64,000 nt of DNA from contig CAXARO010000932.1 in the NCBI GenBank assembly GCA_963971305.1, positions 1-64,000 of the forward strand, written 5' to 3'. Under the pieces are notes generated by a model. It saw nothing but the letters and a program-made list of their open reading frames with translations. It was not told the origin of the DNA and searched no databases. The stretch comes from Arcuatula senhousia. Taxonomy: Eukaryota > Mollusca > Bivalvia > Mytilida > Mytilidae. Below are positions 38,130 to 47,860 of the stretch, piece after piece; the first letter of the stretch is position 1; every line of letters begins with the position of its first letter. The translations under genes were made by a program, and so were the position numbers.

Positions 38130-39050
38130 ATCGGCGCGAGCCCGCGGCAGCGCCATGTTGTCGATAAAAATCCACGAAAGAGCGCTCAGAAACGTGATAT
38201 ATCGTGTCTGCCGCTTTGTCCTCAAAACGACTGGAATGTTGTACTCGGTGGTTGTATGATCAGTCCGTCATAATGCCGCGTTGTCAGGCTACAAATGTAA
38301 TATGCGGAAAACTTGACCGCAAACCATAGTGGCGCAAGGTGTTAGGAAAAAAATCATGTTCTTTACGCGTTAAAGAACCCTGCTGCATGCCTTGTTAAGA
38401 GAACCCATAGGATTCATGTGTAAAAATCTGCCCGTTCCTCATAACAATTGACAGCCAAAACTCTTATCCCCGATTGGACTTTTCTCCCATTTCCTCCACT
38501 TCATGTCCCGTGCGGGGCCCGGGTGGCGAATAGGCCCGCAGCAGAGCCTAGCTTGTCGTAAGAGGCGACTAAGGGTCTTGGGATTCCGACGTCGGGTCGG
38601 TGCTCAGCCCACAGAGCGACCAAGTGTGTACCCTAGGTGGCTGAATAGGGTAGCCCTCGTCCGCGGGGGTTGTCAGGTCTATAATACGGAAACCCTGACC
38701 GCCGACCATAGTGGGCCAACGTGTGTGGAGAGTGCCACGCTTCATGCACGTAAAAGACCCCTTTGTGGACCGCCCAGTAGTGCACCACATAGGCTAAATT
38801 TTCCGACCCTACCCACCTCTCCCCTTTTTCCTGTGGTTCTTCAAAATTTACCGGTCCTTTGTTTCCCACCCCATCCCCATATTTCATTTATCATCATCAT
38901 TTCATGTTCATTTTATCATCCTTTTCATGTTCATCGCCTGTAAATAACCTATATAGCGTTGCACGGGCGTAAAACACCAACTCACTCACTCACTCACTCC
39001 TCCACTTCATCATCATTTCATGTTCATTTTATCACCTGTTTATGTATTGG
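38130..39050 (+). repeat. SINE-like element, subfamily 2, interrupted
   Basis: Relative of 15,417-15,910. The stretch 38,130-38,504 continues at 38,998-39,050 after removal of a nested subfamily 1 element. Shares 'aaagaaccctgctgca' and 'cctccacttcatcatcattt' with the 15.4-kb copy. Confidence 0.7.
38505..38997 (+). mobile_element. SINE-like element, subfamily 1, full-length copy
   Basis: 493 bp from 'gtcccgtgcggggcccggg' to a (CTCA)n tail. A perfect 13-bp direct repeat TCCTCCACTTCAT flanks it (38,492-38,504 and 38,998-39,010). It sits inside a subfamily 2 copy, which is in turn inside the TTA-flanked element. The near-perfect flanks and match to the 35.6-kb copy suggest recent activity. Confidence 0.85.
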
Positions 39051-39849
39051 CCGCTTTGCCAACAAAAAGTAGATCCGAATTGGAAACAACATCTATGAAA
39101 TTCTATTCTGCTTTGCCGTATACATATACATTAAATATTTAGAAGTTGCATGTACCCCTGTTTTTCACTCACCCGAGAAAATGTTGAAATATACGAAATT
39201 ATATACTTAAAATTTAGCTTTTCAATGAAAGAAATGCATATGCATGCCGTTCATTCAAAAGAAATATGCAAAATTCATTGTACATTAAACCCAAACAAGG
39301 ACTACATTAAGTATCGAATGCATGTAATGAACACAACATTTAAACTACATGTAAACATCGACATTTTACAGTGTGAACGCTTTCATGTTTAATGTTAGTG
39401 CAGACGACATTTAAACTACAATGAGTTTTGCTCAGTGTGAACGCGGCCTTAGTAAATAACACATTGTACAAAGATGAGAACAAGATTGGATGATGGAGTT
39501 CCGCCCTGAGAAGTGCCATTTTTTACATGACCTAATTCAGAAGTCATTCTTCCCAGACAGTATCAGGATATGCAATGCTCTGCCATCAACCATCGTGACA
39601 TCACCGACCATAAATGTCCAAGCACACCGTCCGACCATAGAATAACCCACCCTGTTTTTTCAGCTGCTCTGCAAATATTTGAAGCAAATCACAATTACTG
39701 TACCATGCGCCGGTACGTTCTACCAGAAATGAAGATAGATAGATGGGGCCGTTACTGTGAATATAAAAATACACTGAGCGTAGCGAGGCAGCGAAAATTT
39801 GACATTTTTTTTATGTACATTTTTGAAAATTAAAGATTTTACAAGGTTT

Positions 39850-40030
39850 TACGCATCGATCTCGAATCCCGATATTGAAAAATCCCGAAATCCCAATCTT
39901 TATTAGCCCAAATCCCGGCGTACCGTCATAACTTTTTCCCGAAACCTCGAGCTTTAATTATGCAAATCCCGAATTCCCGGGCTTAGAAATGGTCAATCCC
40001 GCCGTCCCGAAAAAGGTCCACCCCCTTCTC
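39850..40030 (+). repeat. 'atcccg' repeat, copy 2
   Basis: Series of 'aatcccg' motifs like that at 36,243-36,400, ending in 'ccaccccctt'. Confidence 0.4.
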
Positions 40031-40857
40031 TTGAAAACAATTATTTCAAATTTGTAACGTAATCATTTTATATCTGCATATCTAGATTTTTTTCGAAAGT
40101 TTAATTCAAAAAAGTTTTTTGTTAAATGTATATTTTATTGTCTAGAAATGAAAAAAGCCTCGAATCCCCTCCATACATTCAGTAGCCAATTCTGCAATCA
40201 ATTATTAAGGAAGTGTTTTCACTTAATTTTTAAGTATAAAGTGTAATATATTTAAAAGTCTTGTATATTCAATTTATTCATAGACCAAATCAGATAGTAC
40301 TGATGCTCAAGGAGCCAGTTGAACAACATGCGAGACAAAACAATTGCAAGATAAATAAACATAACATATTTTTTCCAATTTTGTGTTCATAAAATTTCTA
40401 TTTATAAATGTAAATGTTTAATCGACTTCCAAGTCAACCAAACGGAAAATTTCCATAAGAACATCAAAAGTTTACATTATACTATGTAATTAATTTACAA
40501 ATTCCCTGCGACGTGCATTAATACAGTTAAAAGCCATTCATACCTACCTAACTTTGTTTTTAATGTTGTAGCATTTGGTGTCTGACTATTTGTCTGCTTT
40601 CGAGCTATTTGTATTTTATTAGTCATGTTATTTTGAATTTTATTACGATGATTAAAATTGTTTAATAATACTTTTGTAAAGACGTTTTATTTTTTAATTC
40701 TCGGTAAAGATCATAAGCACGTAGGACCTTGACAGCAACTCTTTATAGAAAAATATCGAATTCTGAATATTGTGTTCCGGGTTTATCTTTTTAAAATAAT
40801 AATTTCAAATTTGTAACTAATCATTTTATTTCTCCATATCAAAATAAATTTTGTATA

Positions 40858-41141
40858 GAAACGACCATTTGACTTAAATGTGTGTGTGGGGGAGAGGGGA
40901 GTAAATGGTGAAATTTGAAATAAAAAGGAAGGATGGTAAAAATTCAGAAATATAGAGGCAAGACAGTATTTTGAATTAAAAAAAGGACAGGGTGATATTT
41001 TTGGCTGAAAAAAAAATAAAATGTTTAAAAAAAATGCGAGTGCTAGCGCGCAAAACAAATCAAGATTCGGTCTTTCCCGAAAATAAAAAGGCATGATGAA
41101 TATAATATCCATAGCCCCAATAACAATCAAACGGTCGCTTC
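40858..41141. mobile_element. 284-bp TIR element (MITE)
   Basis: Termini 'gaaacgaccatttga' and 'tcaaacggtcgcttc' are inverted repeats of about 16 bp with few mismatches. The interior is A-rich and non-coding. A relative lies at 22,816-23,060. Confidence 0.7.
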
Positions 41142-41229
41142 ATAATGTTAAATTTTTTCGAAAGTTTTATTAAAATAAGCTGTTTTTATAATATACACTT
41201 CATTATCTTCGAACTAAAATGTGACAATG

Positions 41230-41545
41230 TTTGTTTGTTTGTTTGGGTTTGACGACCTTTTTCGACACAACTGGGCCATATAGGACAGCCAGTTTTAATG
41301 GTGGAAGAAAACGGAGCACTCAAAGGATCTTGGCAGGTAACTACAGGTGGGGAAGTCCTTTTTGTAAATTACAAACGGGACTCGAACGCCATCTGAGAAG
41401 TGATTGGATAGTGATCGATAGTTGGTATTTAAACCAGCGCCTTAAACCACTCGGCCATGTACGTCGCTGCAGACCTATATATAGGTATAGTCACGACGTT
41501 AAACTCCCCAGTCAGCCACTCGGCCACACAGTCCCGTCAAACGAC
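41230..41545 (-). mobile_element. tRNA-derived SINE with two A-box-like heads
   Basis: Read on the minus strand, 'tggccgagtggtttaaggc' (ending near 41,441) and 'gttcgagtcccgt' (near 41,400-41,388) match the pol III A and B boxes of serine/leucine-type tRNAs. Upstream on the same strand a second 'ggccgagtggctgac' occurs near 41,516-41,530, so the head looks dimeric. The anticodon arm and acceptor do not fold as a functional tRNA by eye. The tail is a (CAAA)n-like run on the minus strand. Confidence 0.6.
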
Positions 41546-42279
41546 CATGAATCCCCTCCATATATTCAGGTTTTATTACTCTATTTATTGACCAGGCTGG
41601 TCACGGGTCAATTATTTCGGGATTCTACCTTTAAATTTTACCTAAAAGACAGAGAAATTTAAGCTCCGCCCAACCTTGTGAATAAAATAGAGTAAAAAAC
41701 AATTGAATTTTTTTTGCACACTGAAGGAATTGTATTCGGTGCTTTGTCTGCAGATACGGAAACATATAAACTTTTTTTATAATATAGTACAGAAAAATTA
41801 ATTCGAAGATCAAAACAGCTGATACTGATTATTGAGTAGCCAGTGTATTAAGATGAGAGTCCAAACGATTACACGCTAATATGGCAAACAATGGAAAACT
41901 TTTTAAATATAATGGTTACAAAAAATGTTTACAACAGTACAATCTGCTTACAACTCAAGCAAACGGAAAATTTCATTTCCAACATCAAACGTGTTTATAA
42001 TTATACAATGTAATTTCCAATAAAATGCATTAATTCGATTAATAACAATTCAATACTTACCTAACTTGTATTTGTTTTGATGTAGCATTTGGTGTTTGTC
42101 GAGCTTTTAATATTAAAAAAGAGCTTTCTTTTGATTTGTTTTTTATTATGGCGATTTCCATTTACAAATGTATAATACTCCGTCAGTAATTATATGTAAA
42201 GACGTTTTATTTCTTTGTGTAACTCACAAGTACGCAGGACTCCAATGAACTTTGACTCAAACAAAATACTTAAAACATT

Positions 42280-43500
42280 ACACCTTTTGTGCCAAATGGA
42301 CTGCTACATTTCTATGCTCGTTTCAGGAAAAAACGACAAAAAAAATCAAACTACAGATAAAATAGTTTTCTATAAATAAATGCTTTAAGTCAAGATGGCA
42401 CCTCAACTTTTCGAAGCGAAACGTTATTCTCATGTTGGTCCTTTTGTTAGTGTCTGTGTTATAACTATTTGTCCAACGAACACAACCGTCCTTGACATCG
42501 TGAAACGTAACAAAGGAAATGGTAGAACATAAAAACACATTTTCTTTGACTTTGTAAAAACAGTTTTCATTAGGTTTGTACATAAAATCTAAAAGTAAAA
42601 CATGTTTTCGAACAAAAATATTCATTTTTAGACAGGCAAAGCGAAGCCTCATATAGTCTATAGAGTAGTGATGATTTTCACATTCTTATTTTAGTCTAAA
42701 CGGCGTGATCTTCCTGCTATGCTTCTGGAATGCTTAAAATTCTATATCAATTTTCAATATTAGTTAAAATGAAACACACTTATATTAATAATATATACAA
42801 ATGTATATATACTTTTTATTTTAAAATTTACAAATCAGACTATTTAGGTGACAGGATATAGTGATTTATTCATCTATTACTTGTTTGATATGGCAAAAAA
42901 ATATTTTGAACACTATATCAAAAGAAAACCAATCTATTGTGGTACTTATATATTTCGCTTGCATTCAATGAATTTAGAACTTAATTTTGTGGTAGGAACA
43001 CCGTCAAGTGTTTGATTTCACCAGCCTGTTTCTTTAGACTATTTATGACAGGGAATCTAATAACCTCACTGTGTTTGTCCACCAATCAAAATATATTTTT
43101 TTAATCAGAAATCAGAAATGGGCAGTTCATGTCATCTACATAATCAAATTGGGAGTGGCTGACAATAACAGGGGAAGAGATGGAAATTTATATCATGAAT
43201 AAAACAATTCTAAGCTATCATTTAACAGAAATTACTCACAACAGACCGAATAAAATCCCACTTAATGTGATCCATTGCTGATGCTGTATACATGCAAAAT
43301 GTCATTGGGCAATAATAATTAGTGACATAGAAAAGTGCTATAATTGTTTTTCATTCTAATAACCATGTTATTTCTGCCACTAAATTCGGTGAAATAATCT
43401 CCCTTCTCATTCATGTTGCCACATCCATATCTTCCCAATACTCTCTCATAGCCGATGTTATTACTGCTAAATTTAGTGTTGCTATTTCTAGAGAAATAGA
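42280..43500. other. 5' flank of the DIRS-type element
   Basis: AT-rich and mostly non-coding. The segment 42,645-42,725 has an inverted relative at 56,125-56,213 (sharing 'gaaaatcatcac(c/t)actctatag' read on the other strand). The left terminal repeat of the DIRS-type element should lie just below 43,500 but I could not delimit it. Confidence 0.4.
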
Positions 43501-43525
43501 GGGTCTTGTTTTTTAGCTATTAAAG

Positions 43526-44310
43526 ATGTTGAGAAAGTCAGAATTAAAAAGGAAAGCCACCAATAGGCAACAGGCTCCAGAAAAAAATCCTCGCCCACGG
43601 CCACGTGCAGTATCAAACCCAGTCACCACAGAAGGTGTGGGTCCTGTAATTCCACCACCAACCAACGCCGTCGTCATGCCCTCAGTGAGTCCAGCTCCGA
43701 ATTATTCTATGCCAGTGCCAGTCAATGCTGCTGAACTACCACCAGGCAATGGTACTGCTCCACCACCTGCAAATTTAATCGCCACACCTCAAGTTATTAA
43801 TCAGCCAGGTAATATAAATATTGAAATGCCATCTCCAAATCAAATGGTGAAAGCATCAGACAGTATTGCTAGCCACGTGTCACACAATATAAAGCACAAA
43901 ATAATATCTGGTGAATACATTGATTTGGCTACATTGCTAACTAACTCCAACACTTCGGTTGAAACACAAAAAATATCTTTTCAACAAGGTGAGCTACTGA
44001 GTTATTCAACCAAAACAGACACAACAAAAAATAACATCAATTGAAATGTGGACTGATGCTTTTATTTGCTATATAAGTATTTATAGCTCACTACATCCCC
44101 ATAAATTTCAGGACTTGCTGGCTATGGCTCCTGTATATTCATGGCTCTAATAATACAAATCCCAGGAGCACAGTGGCTAAAGTGAATAAGTGTTACCTAT
44201 TTAATTATAATGGATCCTGTGGTAAAGTAGTTTGCTACTACAGTCATACATGTATGAAGTGCTTTGAAGCACACCCACTTAAAACATGCCCGAGAGCTGG
44301 TTACAATACT
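43526..44310 (+). pseudogene. DIRS-type gag-like protein, frameshifted
   Basis: The open frame 43,526-44,044 (172 residues) starts with a basic stretch (LRKSELKRK), has a proline-rich middle, and ends in a block with HKIISGEYIDLATLL, which recalls the conserved gag-like region of DIRS elements. After its stop another frame gives MWTDAFICYISIYSSLHP. A third stretch (about 44,185-44,300) has a zinc-knuckle-like set, KCYLFNYNGSCG...YYSHTC..CF..HPLKTC. The protein should bind the element's RNA. It is broken by at least two frameshifts or stops. Confidence 0.7.
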
Positions 44311-44486
44311 GGAATGTAATACTGGAATGCAGATGCCTAATCCCAATTTGATACGACCACTGGTAAACCTACCACAAGTACCAAGGCCACATTTTAAGCC
44401 TTCCCGACCTAGGTTGCCTTATTAAAGGCAAAACTAATTAAAAGTTAAATATTATAGGTATTTACCGGTATAAGAGTATTTGATTA

Positions 44487-45158
44487 TATTTTGTATTTTT
44501 CAGCTAAGTCTGAAGTTTCTTCGCTAAAGCCAAAACTTTGGGAATTAGGATATAGCCCAATTGATATAAATGTTTTAAAAGGCTACTTACATGTAAGTTT
44601 GTATGCTGAAGTGAATAAGGTTGATGCTGATCTTCTCTTGTCAGGCTTTAGTGAAGGTTTACGGTTACAATACGCAGGGCCTAGAACTCCAAGAGTATGT
44701 AAATATCTCATTTCAGCAGATATGCACCCGGTTTCTACTTTACAGTTGTTGGAAAGTGAGGTTGATATGGGTAGAATGCTAGGTCCCTTTGACCAAATTC
44801 CTATCTCAACACTCAGAATTTCTCCTATAGGCTTAGTGGAAAAATCAGATCATAGTTGGAGAATGATTACATCTTTCTTTTCCCGAGGGTTTAAGCGTAA
44901 ATAGCTTTATTGACGAAAAGCATTGTGAAGTGCAATACTCCTCATTCGATAATATAATAAGTATAGTTTCGGAACTTGGAAAAGGGGCGGAGTTAGGCAA
45001 GGTTGATATTCACAAATTTTAAAGCTTTTCGTCTGTTACCGGTGAATCCAGGAGATTTTGATTTACTGGGAATAATGTTTCAAGGCAAAATATATATTGA
45101 TAAAAATCTACCTTTTGGTTGTTCCATCTCCTGTGCCCTGTTTGAGAAGTTTGCAACA
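44487..45158 (+). pseudogene. DIRS-type reverse transcriptase, N-terminal part
   Basis: First frame 44,491-44,904: palm/finger region ending ISPIGLVEKSDHSWRMI, the usual DIRS pre-RT signature. A frameshift near 44,870 moves to HLSFPEGLSVNSFID and on to LGKVDIHKF. A second shift near 45,020 leads to AFRLLPVNPGDFDLLG and the motif-B region LPFGCSISCALFEKF. The reading stops at 45,158 in the codon for Thr, where the 17.8-kb insert begins. The first Asp of the catalytic centre should be the VDI at about 45,005, although the following residues are disturbed by the frameshift. Confidence 0.8.
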
Positions 45159-45218
45159 ATCCTCATTGGTTGATAACTTTGGCGGGAAACATGTGACACT
45201 CTCATTATTTCAACATCC
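45156..45218 (+). repeat. Split repeat A1
   Basis: 63-bp block matching 62,310-62,372 over its whole length. The similarity ends at 'caacatcc'. Confidence 0.85.
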
Positions 45219-45295
45219 TCGCACGAGGGTGGACGTACTTTACGTTCTGAGGACTTTAACGATAAAGGTAACATTTTAATATTTTAAATTTTTAT

Positions 45296-45462
45296 TAAGA
45301 CCAAGAGGGTCAGAAATTAAAATAGGACCAAGAGGGTCAGAAATTAGACCAAGAGGGTCAGAAATTAAAATAGGACCAAGAGGGTCAGAAATTAGACCAA
45401 GAGGGTCAGAAATTAAAATAGGACCAAGAGGGTCAGAAATAAAAAGGACCTAGAGGGCCAGA
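45296..45462 (+). repeat. Minisatellite, 'gaccaagagggtcagaaatta' units
   Basis: About seven copies of a 21-26-bp unit, alternating between forms with and without the extra 'aaatag'. Confidence 0.9.
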
Positions 45463-45654
45463 TGTCAGACATTAGTTTAGATTTATATGATTTGATATAT
45501 ATCAAATGTGAAACCTTGAATAGTTTGTTATATATGATGAAATTCGTTTTTGCATTATTTGCGATGTTTCGTTAAATGTGATGGAAACTTGCTTGTAACA
45601 TTTTTATAATATCATGATAATAATTAAAAAGTCATTTGTTCAGAGAACAAATGT

Positions 45655-47178
45655 GAGGTCTTTCCCTGTCTTATGTTTTTGTTATGGTATTTTATCCAAG
45701 TACTAAAGACATTTGAGTCACTTTGTTTATGACAAGATGTTGCCAATTATTGTGATATAGGCTCCAGAATGAAGAGCAGGGGACCTAGAGTCAGAAAAAG
45801 TATGGTTGCTAAGGACTTTTATGACGGTTGCTATGGACTAGGGGTTACTTCCGGTTGAAAAAACTTAACTCTTAACTCAAAAAGTAGTCTTGGTTTAGAA
45901 TATATCTGGTTGCTATGGACTTTTCATTAATGTTACTTTGTTGCTAGGGAATGACCTTGACCTCTGACCTTTGACCTTGGACTCAAATTGTAGCTCTTTA
46001 TATACTGATTCATTTAAGTATACATGTTTACTATACTATCTGTTATGGTTTTCAAGTTATTGGCAAAAAACGTGTTTCGCGAAACTTGGCCGCCATTTTG
46101 AAACCGTTCAACCGAATCATGTACTGTTTGGGTTCAAATGGTAGGTAATTTAATCCTGTTTCAAATGAACCCTATGTTTCATTCATCATCTTTAATGGTT
46201 TAAAAGTTATAAACAAAAAATCATTTTAAAAATAAGAATCAAGGGCGATAACTCAAAAACGACAAGTTTTACGCTTTCGCACCTGAAACACTTTTAGTAG
46301 ATTTCAACATGGCGAACATTTTTTCGATGTATTGTCCGCTTCAATTTTGTACGGTTTAAGTGTTATTTCATAAAAACTGTTTACGGTGTCAGCCATTTTG
46401 AAAATGGCTGCCCGTAACCATTCGACTTTTGTCTTAAATTGAAGGACATATAATGACGGTCACAAAAAACCCATATGTTTACTATATTATCTCTGACGGT
46501 TTAAAAGTTATAAGCCAAAAACGGATAAGCCGAACGCGTTAAGGGCCATAACTCGAAAACGGTTTGTCGTACAGTGTTTGACCCTTTATATCAAATAAAG
46601 GTCTAAATGAGACAAATATTTTTCCCATTACATGTCTGCTTCAATTTTGTATGGTTTTTGAGCTATACTGCAAACAAGGTGTGCCATGACCTCTGACCTT
46701 GAGATTTGACCTTTGACCTTGACATTTTTAAATGTAATATAGGTCACCTAGGATGATTGGTGAAGGTCCCAAGTCTCTAGGACTAACAGTTTTGAAGAAA
46801 AAAAAATTGACGCATCGCGACAGGTTTCGACTCAAAAACGCGTAACCAGGAAGTTGATCAAAATTTTTTTTTTTGCATGACGAATCATGACCATGAGTCT
46901 AGCAACATTTTCCCCACTTCAGATTTTTGATAACTGTTACGGTTTTTGAGTTAATCTGCAAACAAGGTTTTTGGGTTGCGGGCAGATAACTCCGTTACTA
47001 AAAATAGATCGGTTTCGCCGGGTTACTCAAGTCATGCCCTCATAGTGTCGGTTAATGGTATGAAGTTTCGTAATGTTACGATAAGTATTTCTTTCTTTTT
47101 TTTTTTGGCGAACAAAAAAAAATAATAATCATAAGAAATACAGTAAAGTCTTTCCTTCTGTGGAAGGGAAAGACCTTA
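45655..47178. repeat. Repeat-like region between 'aggtctttcc' and 'ggaaagacctt'
   Basis: The left end 'gtgaggtctttccctg' and right end 'gggaaagaccttaa' could be short terminal inverted repeats of a 1.5-kb non-coding element. The interior holds 'cctttgaccttga' phrases and 'ccataactcgaaaacgg', typical of old repeats. No coding content. Confidence 0.4.
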
Positions 47179-47508
47179 ATTATCAATGTTTTTCCTTTTA
47201 TCATTTGGTAATTTCGGTAAAATTCAGTCTTTCCAATCATATTCTGAGATATTAAATTTGACCTGGCTGCCACGTGGCGGTGAAATGCACGTTTATGTTG
47301 AGTACAAGTTTTCTCACTTTTTGGACAGGACAGTTCCTATTTTTAGCGGTGTGAGATTTTTCTGTCTCACACCACCCCATGTGAGATAGCCTCGTGCAGT
47401 TTCCAAGGGACGTAACTCTATTGTTTACGTCATAGGCTATGTTTTGTAAACAAATCCACGTTGTACAATTTACGGGTTTAGTGAGAAAAATAATCAAACA
47501 CCGATGAT

Positions 47509-47635
47509 TAGGGCAAGACAAGGAAATCTCCGACACCCTTGGGTAAGATTTCTTTACATCTGCAACTCGACAGAGCCTCGTTGCAGACTTGAAATCTTAC
47601 CCTCGGGGTGTCGGAGATTTCCTTATCTTGCCCTA
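47509..47635. repeat. 127-bp near-perfect palindrome
   Basis: Arms of about 44 bp (47,509-47,552 and 47,591-47,635) pair almost perfectly: 'tagggcaagacaaggaaatc' against 'ttccttatcttgcccta'. A second stem (ctgcaac / gttgcag) lies in the loop. No coding content. Confidence 0.85.
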
Positions 47636-47860
47636 ACACCGGTGTTAGATTCTTATAATCATGAGAGTTGGGGATAAATTAATGCATTTGTTTATTTATA
47701 TATTATATATATAGAGCATGTACTTTTATGATTTAAGTTTGGTCGGAAATTCCTTTTCAAAATTATAATTCATTACTTTGTATAGATAATTGTAATAATT
47801 TGCAATGACCTAGTGTGAATGGTCAACACACATAAATGATAATTTATCGGGCACATGTGT

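Larger units (their letters stand above)
37744..39448. mobile_element. TIR element with TTA target duplication
   Basis: Ends 'ggccgcgttcacactga' and 'ctcagtgtgaacgcggcc' form terminal inverted repeats. TTA lies outside both ends (37,741-37,743 and 39,449-39,451). A 3-bp TWA duplication is typical of PIF/Harbinger elements, so that assignment is reasonable but unproven. No transposase remains. The 1,705-bp length includes nested SINE-like sequence at about 38,130-39,050. Confidence 0.75.
37600..39660 (+). mobile_element. LINE remnant split by a TIR element
   Basis: The left part (37,600-37,740) reads SLKRRQYYKMHKVF. The right part (39,452-39,660) reads QKSFFPDSIRICNALPS followed by TIVTSPT. 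These match the C-terminal signature that follows RT in many LINEs ('R-R ... K', then 'S-F-F-P-x-x-I-x-x-W-N-x-L-P'), here with Cys in the usual Trp position. The gap between them is filled by the element at 37,744-39,448. No RT motifs remain. Confidence 0.6.
40038..42270 (+). repeat. Tandem segmental duplication (~0.75-kb unit)
   Basis: Copy 1 (40,038 to about 40,770) and copy 2 (about 40,794-42,270) share in order 'tttcaaatttgtaac', 'tttttcgaaagttt', 'gaatcccctccata', 'caaacggaaaatttc' and 'gtagcatttggtgt'. Copy 2 is longer because it gained a 284-bp TIR element (40,858-41,141) and a tRNA-like SINE segment (about 41,230-41,545). Copies are well diverged, so the duplication is old. Confidence 0.7.

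Noticed and set aside
38503..38943. 146-residue open frame with proline-rich end
   Set aside because: Lies wholly in a SINE-like repeat with a 13-bp target duplication; the same frame appears inverted at 35.7-36.0 kb.
36243..40030. A single 3.8-kb element bounded by 'atcccg' repeats
   Set aside because: The inverted match of the two ends is weak and the interior is a mosaic of unrelated elements; kept only as two repeats.
41376..41460. Functional tRNA gene
   Set aside because: A and B boxes are good, but the acceptor stem does not pair and the anticodon stem is only four pairs, so a SINE head is more likely.
45097..45279. 'LVDNFGGKHVTLSLFQHP' frame shared with 62.3 kb
   Set aside because: The shared peptide is only the translation of split repeat A; the frames diverge right after it and have no other support.
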